Source: DUOA01 sp012839095
Lineage (GTDB): Bacteria > Bacillota > Clostridia > Caldicoprobacterales > DTU083
Direction of reading: 5' to 3'
Length of the DNA stretch: 64,000 nt
NCBI GenBank assembly: GCA_050951505.1
Contig: JBMNJE010000012.1
Location: forward strand, 1 to 64,000
This document shows positions 43,477 through 51,287 of the stretch, piece after piece. The position numbers and the translations under genes are program-made. Within the stretch, counting starts at the first letter, position 1. Each line of letters starts with the position of its first letter. Under the pieces are notes generated by a model. The model saw only the letters and a program-made list of their open reading frames with translations, searched no databases and was not told the origin of the DNA.

Positions 43477-44457
43477 GTGTGGAGAAGCATCAAAACAGAT
43501 CTTGCCATGGAAGCCAGGGAGCTGGCTCAGGAACAAAGCCGACATGAGATTCCCGGTGTCCGGGTTGACAATGTTGAGCCTGCTGAAGACATTCGCATTT
43601 CCAGAGTAGAGGTTTTTTCCGAGGAAGGCCGGGAAATCATTGGAAAACCCATAGGCAACTATATTACACTTGAAGTGCCGGGAATAAGGGACAGGGATCC
43701 TGAATATGAGGAACAGGTAAAGCAGCATCTGGCAAATGAAATCAGAAGACTGGTTCATTTGCGCGATGACAGTGTCATTCTTATAGTGGGGCTGGGGAAC
43801 TGGAATATTACGCCGGATGCAGTCGGTCCCAAGGTAGTGGACAAGGTTTTGGTTACCCGGCATATATTTGAATTTGTGCCGGATCAGGTGGACGACCGCA
43901 TGCGCCGGGTCTGCGCCGTTGCCCCGGGGGTGCTGGGCATTACCGGCATTGAGACCGGTGAGATAGTAAAGGGCATTGTGGACAAGATCCGCCCTGATGT
44001 TGTGATAGCCATCGATGCCTTGGCTTCACGAAAGACTGACCGAATCGGCAGTACCATTCAGATAGCCGATACCGGAATCAATCCGGGTTCCGGCATCGGA
44101 AACAAGAGAATGGGCCTTACCCGGGAAAGCCTGGGTGTGCCTACGCTGGCAGTCGGTATTCCGACAGTGGTTTATGCACAAACCATCGGCCGGGATGCCC
44201 TTTCCATGCTAATCAGAGAGTTTTCTGAGAAGACAGAACCGTCAAGTGAATTTTATCAAATGCTCCAATCCATGGATGAAAAGCATATGAATCAACTGGT
44301 TGGAGAGGTGCTTACGCAGGGGCTGGGCGATTTGGTCGTAACCCCAAAGGAAGTGGATATGCTGATAGATGATGTGGCAGGCATCATAGCAGACGGAATC
44401 AGCCTGGCTATACATAAAGGACTGTCCATGGAGGATGTCAGCCGCTATCTGCATTAG
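43477..44457 (+). CDS. gpr: Germination protease (spore protease GPR)
   Basis: A 326-residue protease that degrades small acid-soluble spore proteins on germination. It is made as a zymogen in the forespore. SIKTDLAMEARELAQEQ is the propeptide/start region typical of GPR; GNYITLEVPGIR, ILIVGLGNWNITPDAVGPKV and VIAIDALASRKTDRIGSTIQIADTGINPGSGIGN are the family hallmarks. GTG start with AAGGAAGG upstream. It is followed by spoIIP, the usual pair in spore-formers. Confidence 0.96.
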   Translation: MWRSIKTDLAMEARELAQEQSRHEIPGVRVDNVEPAEDIRISRVEVFSEEGREIIGKPIGNYITLEVPGIRDRDPEYEEQVKQHLANEIRRLVHLRDDSVILIVGLGNWNITPDAVGPKVVDKVLVTRHIFEFVPDQVDDRMRRVCAVAPGVLGITGIETGEIVKGIVDKIRPDVVIAIDALASRKTDRIGSTIQIADTGINPGSGIGNKRMGLTRESLGVPTLAVGIPTVVYAQTIGRDALSMLIREFSEKTEPSSEFYQMLQSMDEKHMNQLVGEVLTQGLGDLVVTPKEVDMLIDDVAGIIADGISLAIHKGLSMEDVSRYLH

Positions 44458-44552
44458 GTTGTCATAATATCATCCTTAAGTCATGAAACACATTTTCGGT
44501 GAATAAGATATTTGGAGAGAGAATTCTTATCTGCCGGAAATGAGGTGCGGGA

Positions 44553-45761
44553 ATGATTCGATTCAAGATTATGCGCTTGTCCAGCCTTATATATTTTCTG
44601 GTTGTTCTGGCCTTGCTGGCTGCTGTTGTATTTTTGTCCTGGCGGCTCCTGTCGGGTAACCCGGTAAAATTCAGCCGGTCTTCAGACAAGGAAATACAGC
44701 TTCGGGACGAAGTACAAGCTGCAGAACAGGTGCATGATATCAATCCTGCATATCGATCGATGCTGGCCGGAGGGTTTCCTGCAGTGGCAGCGGTGGATGG
44801 AAGCCCGGGAAGCATCTTTACCTCACTCTGGAATATGATAACCAGAAGGGACCTGCGTGATCCAAGGGATCTTCTTAATTATCCCATGCCCTATCTGGAA
44901 TACAGTCCACAGCTGCCTGATAATGATGTGGAGGCTGTGGAAGCAGCTTCCAACCTGCCAGGCCGGGGAGGAGTGGATCGCTCCCTTGTTCCGGCTGACA
45001 TAAGTCATGCGGATGCAGACGAAGACAGCACACATGAACTTTCGGATGAAATTCGGATTCAAATCAATCAGATTAAGGTGGATGACAAGCCAATTGAAAT
45101 GACGGGGGATGGGCCGAAAATTCTAATTTATCACAGTCATTCCCGGGAATCCTACAGGCAGGATCCCCGTAATCCCTACAAGGAAGCTTACGCTGAAGCT
45201 TATCGCTCCAATGATATGGATTACACGGTCGTAAAGGTAGGCTCCGTTCTGGCTCAGCACCTGACGGACAGAGGGCTTGCTGTTCTGCACGATAAAACCA
45301 ATCATGAAAAGGGAAACTATAATGCTTCCTATACCCGATCTCTGGAAACGCTGAAAAAAAGAATGGCAGATTATGAATCGCTGCAGATGTTTATTGATAT
45401 ACATCGAAATGCCTATGGCAAGAACAGCCGCAAAACACCGGATGAAGATGTGGTAGTGATCAATGGTGAACGCGTTGCCAGACTGATGCTGGTAGTCGGT
45501 ACCGGAGAAGGTGTTGTGGGAGGATTCAACGAGAAACCCAATTGGAAGGAAAATGCCAAACTGGCCATCAAACTGACCAACAAATTAAATGAGTTATATC
45601 CCGGACTGGCCAAGGATGTATACTATAAAAACGGCCGGTACAACCAGCACGTTTCAACCAATGCCATCCTGGTGGAGGTGGGGAGCAATCTGACAACATT
45701 GGCAGAGGCTGAACGGGCAGCTGAATACCTGGCAGAGGCCATAAGTCAGATTATAGATTGA
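44553..45761 (+). CDS. spoIIP: Stage II sporulation protein P
   Basis: A 402-residue membrane-anchored peptidoglycan hydrolase of the SpoIIDMP machine that drives engulfment. One N-terminal helix (IYFLVVLALLAAVVFLSW) is followed by a variable ~150-residue linker. The amidase/endopeptidase domain has ILIYHSHSRESY (catalytic/metal His region), VLHDKTNHEKGNYNASYTRSL, then FIDIHRNAY and ILVEVGSNLTTLAEAERAAEYLA. ATG start at 44553. The gene is in its usual place after gpr. Expression is expected under sigma-E in the mother cell. Confidence 0.95.
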   Translation: MIRFKIMRLSSLIYFLVVLALLAAVVFLSWRLLSGNPVKFSRSSDKEIQLRDEVQAAEQVHDINPAYRSMLAGGFPAVAAVDGSPGSIFTSLWNMITRRDLRDPRDLLNYPMPYLEYSPQLPDNDVEAVEAASNLPGRGGVDRSLVPADISHADADEDSTHELSDEIRIQINQIKVDDKPIEMTGDGPKILIYHSHSRESYRQDPRNPYKEAYAEAYRSNDMDYTVVKVGSVLAQHLTDRGLAVLHDKTNHEKGNYNASYTRSLETLKKRMADYESLQMFIDIHRNAYGKNSRKTPDEDVVVINGERVARLMLVVGTGEGVVGGFNEKPNWKENAKLAIKLTNKLNELYPGLAKDVYYKNGRYNQHVSTNAILVEVGSNLTTLAEAERAAEYLAEAISQIID

Positions 45762-45882
45762 CTTAATCAAATTTTTTTTGAATTCTCTGTCTGAAGCAAT
45801 ATTTCATGGGTATATAATACATACAAGCTTTATAAGTTGTGTAAAGCTGTGAGGGTATGCAATACCTGAAGAAAATAATATC

Positions 45883-45971
45883 GGTTAACACGGGCAAACT
45901 TATCGAAAGATAAGGACGCAAAGCTCTGGGTCTAAAGCAAAATGCTATGACAGTCAGGCTGCTATGTTTAA
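45883..45971 (+). ncRNA. Cyclic di-GMP riboswitch, class I (GEMM-I)
   Basis: The conserved blocks of the class I aptamer are present in order: CACGGGCAAAC, a GAAA tetraloop hairpin (CTTATCGAAAGATAAG), GGACGCAAAGC, GGGTCTAAA, then ATGACAGTCAGGCTGCT. P1 can form from TTAACA (45885-45890) with TGTTTAA (45965-45971). It sits about 280 bases upstream of the pilus-like operon on the same strand. A -10-like TATAAT lies at 45813-45818. The ligand is assigned from the motif. Confidence 0.9.
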
Positions 45972-45997
45972 GTTTTTAACATGGCGGCCTTTTTTTG
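45957..45997 (+). terminator. Terminator overlapping the riboswitch 3' side (expression platform)
   Basis: GGCTGCTATGTTTAA (45957-45971) pairs with TTAACATGGCGGCC (45976-45989), followed by seven Ts. Its 5' arm uses the same bases as aptamer P1 and the last aptamer helix, so aptamer and terminator cannot form together. Ligand binding would therefore favour read-through (ON switch). That logic is inferred from base pairing. Confidence 0.85.
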
Positions 45998-46164
45998 TAC
46001 CAGGGCATATGGAACTCCCGGCTTCAGGGTCTGGATGCCGGACTTGTTATAAGAGAGATATTTCTTCTGTTTGTCAGCTTATAACATTACTGTATATGGA
46101 CGGCAGTTAAGAAACGGGTCGTATGGATAGCTGAGATGATATTAAGTATCAGGGGGACGTTATT

Positions 46165-47523
46165 ATGATTAAGAATTATGGAATAGGCCGTAAGTTCTAT
46201 AAGGTGTTTGTCTGTCTCTTATCGATTCTATTATTGAATGTCTTAATCTTACCTATACATAATACGGTCGGGGCCGCTGAGGATTCCCCGGTAGCTGAAC
46301 CGGAAGAATTCTTTTCCATTCTTTCCGATGGTATCGAGGTTCTGAATTATTTTGAGGCATACGGTACCAGCACAAATGATCATTACACAGTTGTAGGGGT
46401 ATACATAGCTGCAAACGAAGAGATTCACCTGATATTGGATAATGATAAGAATACTGCCAATCAGACAAGGTTCTATAATCCGATGCTCAATGGTCAAGAA
46501 GCTGCTGGCTATGGATTATCATTTACCAATTATGAACCTTATTGGTATGAGGCAGGTACAACAATCAGCTTGTCTTTTCCGGACAGCACCACTAAAGAAG
46601 TAACCGGTGTAAGGCTTTTTGATTTCAATCTGGGGCAGATGATGAGCTATCTTAACGAAGAAAACACCTTACAAATGCTAAATCAAGCAGACGGGTTCAG
46701 TATTAGAGGTATGACCTTTTATCTTAACCTGGGACACACCATCACCAAAGAAGTTAATAAACCCCTGGCTACAATCGGAGATGAACTTATTTATACTGTT
46801 GTTGTTGAAAATACCGGCGAGCTGACTCTCAGCGGTATTAACGTCTATGATGACCAGCCTGAAGGCATATCTGTCACCGGTGTATCAGAAGATATGGAAA
46901 CCTGGAATGATCCTGTCTTAACTGATGGTGTTGCTCTAGTGGCAGCCGGCTTAACCCTGCTTCCCGGAGAGTCAAAGACCTACTATATAAAAGCGACAGT
47001 GACAGAAGATGCCAATGATGGAGATGTAATTATTAACACCGCTTTTACAGGAGGCAATGTACCCCGAAAAGAGGCTGATGCTGAAGTTAAAATTGAGGTT
47101 AAGGTCAAGGTAACCATAAAGAAGGTTATCACAGGCAACTTCGGTGATTTGGGAAGGAAGTTCAGTTTCAGCGTAACATCAGATAAGGGAAATCACTCTT
47201 ATAATTTTGAACTCGGAAATAATCAGACCAAGGTTCTTGAAAATCTGCCTGCCGGTGCTGTTCTGACATTAACCGAGGAATCAGCAGGATATTCGGTTAC
47301 AGTAATGGCAGCAGGGAATGAGATAGAGGCCAATGAGGAGAATGAATATCTACTTCCTCTGGGCAAAAATGATGTAACAGTTACTGTAACAAACCACAGC
47401 AATATCGATATTAACACAGGCATCAACCTGGACTCCTTACCCTATATTATCATTCTGGCACTGGTGATTATAGGTATTGCTGTACTGCTGATACGCAGGT
47501 ATGGAATCAGAAGCGAAGACTGA
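46165..47523 (+). CDS. Cell-wall-anchored surface protein, Cpa-like, first gene of pilus-type operon
   Basis: 452 residues. A signal peptide (FVCLLSILLLNVLILPI) is followed by a ~180-residue unique region. Next is a DUF11-type beta domain (about 205-305: ATIGDELIYTVVVENTGELTLSGINVYD), then a Cna-B-like domain (about 315-415: VTIKKVITGNFGDLGRKFSFSV). The end is a sorting-signal-like tail: INTGINLDSLPY, a hydrophobic helix, then RRYGIRSED. A similar TGINLDSLPY tail is found in the major pilin downstream, so both are probably substrates of the class B sortase at 49674. Position before SipA-like, FctA-like and SrtC-like genes matches the streptococcal Cpa tip adhesin. Confidence 0.83.
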   Translation: MIKNYGIGRKFYKVFVCLLSILLLNVLILPIHNTVGAAEDSPVAEPEEFFSILSDGIEVLNYFEAYGTSTNDHYTVVGVYIAANEEIHLILDNDKNTANQTRFYNPMLNGQEAAGYGLSFTNYEPYWYEAGTTISLSFPDSTTKEVTGVRLFDFNLGQMMSYLNEENTLQMLNQADGFSIRGMTFYLNLGHTITKEVNKPLATIGDELIYTVVVENTGELTLSGINVYDDQPEGISVTGVSEDMETWNDPVLTDGVALVAAGLTLLPGESKTYYIKATVTEDANDGDVIINTAFTGGNVPRKEADAEVKIEVKVKVTIKKVITGNFGDLGRKFSFSVTSDKGNHSYNFELGNNQTKVLENLPAGAVLTLTEESAGYSVTVMAAGNEIEANEENEYLLPLGKNDVTVTVTNHSNIDINTGINLDSLPYIIILALVIIGIAVLLIRRYGIRSED

Positions 47524-47534
47524 TGGAGGGCTTT

Positions 47535-47972
47535 ATGAAAAACAGCAGTAAATCCCGCAGAAAAAAGAAGGCCAAGGTTCCGGCAGGCCATGCAGATTTA
47601 AAATCGATGCATGAAGCAGCAAAAATTCCCAAAGAACATGAGTTGAATCTGGAACAGGCGAAAATCGGCCAATGGCTGAAGAAGCTGCGCTTTCGCAGGA
47701 AGTTGTTCGGAGGCGTAAGTGAGAAGGACGTATGGAAGAAGATAGGCGAGTTAAATGCCATGTATGAAGCCAGCCTTGCTGCAGAACGGATTAGATATGA
47801 TACATTGATTGAATATTTTAAGAGAACAGGCATCAATGTGGTTGCCGGCAGGGAGGATAAAGAATCTTCCATTGAGGATACAGGTTACGCAGAATCCGGC
47901 ATCAAGCAAGAGAACAAAGATAAACATACCAACAGGAAGGTACTGAAACATAGGAAAATGACCAATGAGTAA
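47535..47972 (+). CDS. Small basic protein of the pilus operon, function unknown
   Basis: 145 residues, no signal peptide or membrane helix. The N-terminus is very basic (KNSSKSRRKKKAKVP). The middle reads WLKKLRFRRKLFGGVSEKDVWKKIGELNAMYEASLAAERIRYDTLI, which looks helical and conserved in character. The C-terminus is charged and disordered-looking. The start is ATG 47535 with GGAGGG just upstream. It overlaps the SipA-like gene by 8 bases, so the two are translationally coupled. I do not recognise the family; a cytoplasmic partner of the membrane-bound SipA-like protein is a reasonable guess. Confidence 0.75.
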   Translation: MKNSSKSRRKKKAKVPAGHADLKSMHEAAKIPKEHELNLEQAKIGQWLKKLRFRRKLFGGVSEKDVWKKIGELNAMYEASLAAERIRYDTLIEYFKRTGINVVAGREDKESSIEDTGYAESGIKQENKDKHTNRKVLKHRKMTNE

Positions 47973-48513
47973 AATGCAGAGTGTTCCCGATATTGCAGGC
48001 ATCATAAAGAAACGAAGGCAAAAGCTGGAGATCAGGGAAGGATATATCAGCCTCATATGGAGAGCCCTCCTGATAGCGGCAATTGGTTATGTAGTGTTTA
48101 CACAGGTAATTATAGTAACACAGGCAAACGGTATCGGTATGTTCCCTGCAATCAAAGACGGGGATTTGATTATCAGCTTCCGATTGCAGCAGGCATATAC
48201 AAAAAATGATGTTGTTACCTATAAGGTTGACGGCATTCGGTATATCGGCCGGATTGCCGCACGGGAAAAGGATGTTGTCACTATGGATGACAGCGGGACG
48301 TTACTGGTAAACGGAACAGTACAGGGAGGTGAGATATTTTATCCTACATACCCCGGTGATACAATTCAGTATCCATACACAGTGCCGGTAAATCACTGCT
48401 TCATACTTGGGGATTACAGGATACATACAAAAGACAGTAGGGATTTTGGTCCTGTACCGATGGAATCGGTGGAGGGAAAGGTAATTACCATTATACGGAG
48501 ACGGGGTATATAA
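47965..48513 (+). CDS. Signal peptidase I homologue lacking catalytic Ser and Lys (SipA-like)
   Basis: 182 residues with one N-terminal membrane helix (ALLIAAIGYVVFTQVIIV) and an S26 signal-peptidase fold. In active enzymes the nucleophile sits in SMxP; here the motif is IGMFP with Gly58 at the Ser position. The general-base Lys sits in a YIKR-type strand; here it is YIGR with Gly95. Later box motifs (ILGDYRIHTKDSRDFGPVP) are kept, so the fold is intact. Streptococcal SipA of FCT pilus islands also lacks both residues and is needed for pilus polymerisation. Same gene position here, so a chaperone-like role in pilus assembly is likely. Confidence 0.85.
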   Translation: MSKMQSVPDIAGIIKKRRQKLEIREGYISLIWRALLIAAIGYVVFTQVIIVTQANGIGMFPAIKDGDLIISFRLQQAYTKNDVVTYKVDGIRYIGRIAAREKDVVTMDDSGTLLVNGTVQGGEIFYPTYPGDTIQYPYTVPVNHCFILGDYRIHTKDSRDFGPVPMESVEGKVITIIRRRGI

Positions 48514-48609
48514 AACCCGTAGAAGAATTGCTTATTAAGGCAGCTGCTCAGAAAACATTACTATGATAGTAACTAACAATTAATTTATATATTCAGGGGA
48601 GGAAGAAAA

Positions 48610-49560
48610 ATGAAAAAACTACTTATATTGGTACTGGTTATGAGCCTCGTACTGGGGCTTGGTTTAGCAGCATCAGCAGAGACATATGAAGATGGAAGTC
48701 CTGTAAGAATTGAAAAAGCACTTACCAATGGAGGAAAAGTAAACCCTGCAGAGACCTTTAACTTTACTGTAGGAGCAGGAGCAGGAGTAAGAGACGAGGC
48801 AGCATTAGATGCTCCGGCATTTAATCCCGCTGCATTCACTATTACTGTTGCGGAAGGCGGAACAGCAGGTTTTGCCGACATAAACCTGCCCGAGTTTTCA
48901 CAGGTAGGAGTATACACCTATCCCATCACTGAAACTGCGGGCAATACGGCAGGGATGGTCTATGACTCTGCAACCTATTATTTGGTAGTTACAGTAATCA
49001 ACAATCCTGATTTTGGTGAAGAGAATGAGCCGGAATTCCTGCGTGTTCTTACACTGACGGATGAAAATAACGTAAAAGTGGATGATTTCGAAAATACCTT
49101 CAACGCCGGATCATTAACCATTAAAAAGGAAGTAACCGGTAACTACGGTGACCCCGATGATGAATTTACGGTTGTTGTTACTCTTGCACCTGCAGAAGGG
49201 AAAGTCTTAAAGGCTGCTCCTATTACAGCACCAGGCGGAGACAAGGTTATTAATGATGACGGCACCGTTACAATTACCTACACTGTCAAGGATGGATCTG
49301 AATTCACCATTGATAACATCCCGTATGATGTAGCGTATACTGTGGAAGAGCCGGAACCAGGTGCATATGAAGTGTCCTATGTCAATGAATCCGGGGAAAT
49401 AGAAGCAGCAACTACAGAGACCACAATCACAAACCACAGGGATCTGGAGATCGCCACCGGTATCAATCTGGACAGCCTGCCCTATATTCTCATTCTGGCA
49501 ATAGCTGTCGGCGGCCTGGCTTTGTTAATAGTAAGAAAACGTATGGCTGTCAGCCGGTAA
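48610..49560 (+). CDS. Major pilin-like protein (FctA-type isopeptide domain)
   Basis: 316 residues. A signal peptide ends near ASAETYEDG. Residues ~28-165 form a streptococcal-pilin isopeptide-linkage (FctA) domain: FNFTVGAGAG, then FADINLPEFSQVGVYTYPITETAG and YYLVVTVINN. Residues ~170-285 are a Cna-B-like domain (LTIKKEVTGNYGDPDDEFTVVV, then TITNHRDLE). The tail has ATGINLDSLPY, a hydrophobic helix and RKRMAVSR. Lys residues in the first strands of each domain are candidates for isopeptide bonds with later Asn residues. ATG start with GGGGAGGAAG upstream. Probably the shaft subunit. Confidence 0.85.
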   Translation: MKKLLILVLVMSLVLGLGLAASAETYEDGSPVRIEKALTNGGKVNPAETFNFTVGAGAGVRDEAALDAPAFNPAAFTITVAEGGTAGFADINLPEFSQVGVYTYPITETAGNTAGMVYDSATYYLVVTVINNPDFGEENEPEFLRVLTLTDENNVKVDDFENTFNAGSLTIKKEVTGNYGDPDDEFTVVVTLAPAEGKVLKAAPITAPGGDKVINDDGTVTITYTVKDGSEFTIDNIPYDVAYTVEEPEPGAYEVSYVNESGEIEAATTETTITNHRDLEIATGINLDSLPYILILAIAVGGLALLIVRKRMAVSR

Positions 49561-49610
49561 TATATGTTTGGTTAATAGGGAATAAATAGAACTGGTTTAT
49601 TGCAAGAGGT

Positions 49611-49635
49611 CGGATGGCGCATACAGCGCCATCCG
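49611..49635 (+). promoter_or_regulatory. Strong intercistronic hairpin between pilin and sortase
   Basis: CGGATGGCGC pairs perfectly with GCGCCATCCG around an ATACA loop (10 bp, very GC-rich for this region). No T-run follows. It probably stabilises or marks a processing point in the mRNA so that pilin is made in excess of sortase. Confidence 0.7.
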
Positions 49636-49673
49636 GTACCCGGCTGGCAGAAGAAGATTGGAGCTGATACTGC

Positions 49674-50453
49674 ATGCAGACACTAAAGTTTATACTCAGG
49701 GCATCAAACGCACTTATAAGCTTTGTTACAGCAGTTTCATTGTGTGTTGCAGGGGTTTATGCCGGTTATGCCTTATGGGATAACAGCCGTGTCTATGCTG
49801 CAGCTGAAAATATTCAGGCGGATATGCTCAGGTTTAAGCCTGAAATAGTAGATGAGAAGCCTTCCTTTGAAGAGCTGATGGCAATTAATGCTGATGTACG
49901 AGCCTGGATTACAATGGATAATACCAAAATCGATTATCCGGTTTTGCAGGGCGAAACCAACCTGAGTTATTTAAACACCGATGTTTATGGCAACTTCGCC
50001 CTTGCAGGCAGTATTTTTCTCGACTCACGCAATGATGGGAATTTCAGTGATCCCTACTCACTGCTGTATGGTCATTATATGGAAAACAGCAAGATGTTCG
50101 GGGATTTGGAGCTTTATAAAGATAAGGATTTTTTCAGGGAAAACCGCACGGGAACCCTGATTCTGCCCGACGGGGTATATAGATTGGAAATCTACGCCTG
50201 CCTGCTCATTTCATCTACAGAGGATGCAATCTTTAATCCGGGACTATGGCAGGCTGATATAGATGAGTTACTGGAGTTTACGGAAGCCAATGCCCTGCAC
50301 CTGAACAGGGATTTATCGGAAAAAGTGCATTCGGGTGGTCTTGAGCCTAAGTTTTTGGCCCTTACAACATGTACATCAGAATATACAGATGCGAGAATAG
50401 CGGTACTTACTGTGATGGTACCAGGCTCACCAGCAAAGAAGGGGGGAATATGA
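49674..50453 (+). CDS. Class B sortase (pilus-type)
   Basis: A 259-residue membrane-bound transpeptidase. One N-terminal helix, then the sortase barrel with His134 in LLYGHYMENSKMF, Cys233 in LALTTCTSEYTDAR and Arg241 in the same motif, the full catalytic triad. The class B signature (WITMDNTKIDYPVLQG) and the spacing between strands 6 and 7 are clear. The closest functional parallel is streptococcal SrtC of FCT islands, a class B enzyme that polymerises FctA pilins. Flanked by pilin genes on both sides. ATG start at 49674. Confidence 0.92.
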   Translation: MQTLKFILRASNALISFVTAVSLCVAGVYAGYALWDNSRVYAAAENIQADMLRFKPEIVDEKPSFEELMAINADVRAWITMDNTKIDYPVLQGETNLSYLNTDVYGNFALAGSIFLDSRNDGNFSDPYSLLYGHYMENSKMFGDLELYKDKDFFRENRTGTLILPDGVYRLEIYACLLISSTEDAIFNPGLWQADIDELLEFTEANALHLNRDLSEKVHSGGLEPKFLALTTCTSEYTDARIAVLTVMVPGSPAKKGGI

Positions 50454-51109
50454 TTATGAAAACAGGACTCACAAGAATTTTAGCTGTATTATTCATATCC
50501 ATTTTGAGTCTTACTCTGCTGATAACTCCAGCCCAGGCAGCAGAGGCCTCAGAGGTTGTGCTGCAGGTAACGGTTGTCCTGACCGGTGCAGAGCAGGATG
50601 ACAGTGAGGACTATGAGATTGTGATTAAGGCAGATGATCCATCTTATCCTATGCAGGAGGGCAGTGAGGATGGGGAATATAAATTTATAATTACAGGTGA
50701 AAATACAGCTTCACTGCCTGCTATCCGGTTCCAGGATCTGGGTGTTTATACATACAGGATTTATCAGACACCCGGCACCAATGAATTGGGAATATATGAT
50801 GACAGCGAGTACCTTATAACGGTTTATGTGACCAATGCGGAGGACGGCAGCGGACTGGTGTCCACAGTAATAGCACAAAAACCCGATGATGCGGTAAAGC
50901 TTGATGAAATCGTCTTTATCAACGAATACGAGATTGAGATCCCCGAAGAGGAAGTGCCCGGCGGCGAAGCTGACCCCCCTGGCCATGAAGGCGGCGATAC
51001 ACCGAAAACCGGAGACGACGGCTTTATCTGGCCTTATGTGTTGCTGCTCATAAGTGCCGGTGCTGCCATTATCATTCTTGCTTTATCCATGAGAAAGAAA
51101 AAGGTATAA
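50450..51109 (+). CDS. Second FctA-type pilin (FctB-like, possible anchor subunit)
   Basis: 219 residues. Signal peptide (LAVLFISILSLTLLITPAQAAEA), then one isopeptide/FctA-type domain (VVLQVTVVLTGAEQD, then FQDLGVYTYRIYQTPG and YLITVYVTNAEDGSG). After an acidic, proline-rich stalk comes a conventional sorting signal TPKTGDDG, a hydrophobic helix and RKKKV. The start ATG 50450 overlaps the sortase stop (ATGA) with GGGGGG upstream. The different sorting motif from the two upstream proteins suggests it is handled by another sortase, for example the housekeeping one that anchors the base to the wall. Confidence 0.83.
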   Translation: MIMKTGLTRILAVLFISILSLTLLITPAQAAEASEVVLQVTVVLTGAEQDDSEDYEIVIKADDPSYPMQEGSEDGEYKFIITGENTASLPAIRFQDLGVYTYRIYQTPGTNELGIYDDSEYLITVYVTNAEDGSGLVSTVIAQKPDDAVKLDEIVFINEYEIEIPEEEVPGGEADPPGHEGGDTPKTGDDGFIWPYVLLLISAGAAIIILALSMRKKKV

Positions 51110-51136
51110 AGTTTTGCATAATTAAGTTGTGTCTGA

Positions 51137-51182
51137 TGCTGAACAGGCTGTTGTTACATCCTGTTCAGCATTCTTTGTTTTT
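51137..51182 (+). terminator. Terminator of the pilus operon
   Basis: An 11-bp stem (TGCTGAACAGG with CCTGTTCAGCA) and 12-base loop, followed by TTCTTTGTTTTT. Confidence 0.85.
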
Positions 51183-51287
51183 AAGACAGTTGCAATTTTC
51201 TCCACAATTCTTTATGATATAAAATGGATTCTTATAAACAAGTAAGTATTGGCAGGAAACCAATCAGATTAGGAGGCAATTGCAAAC

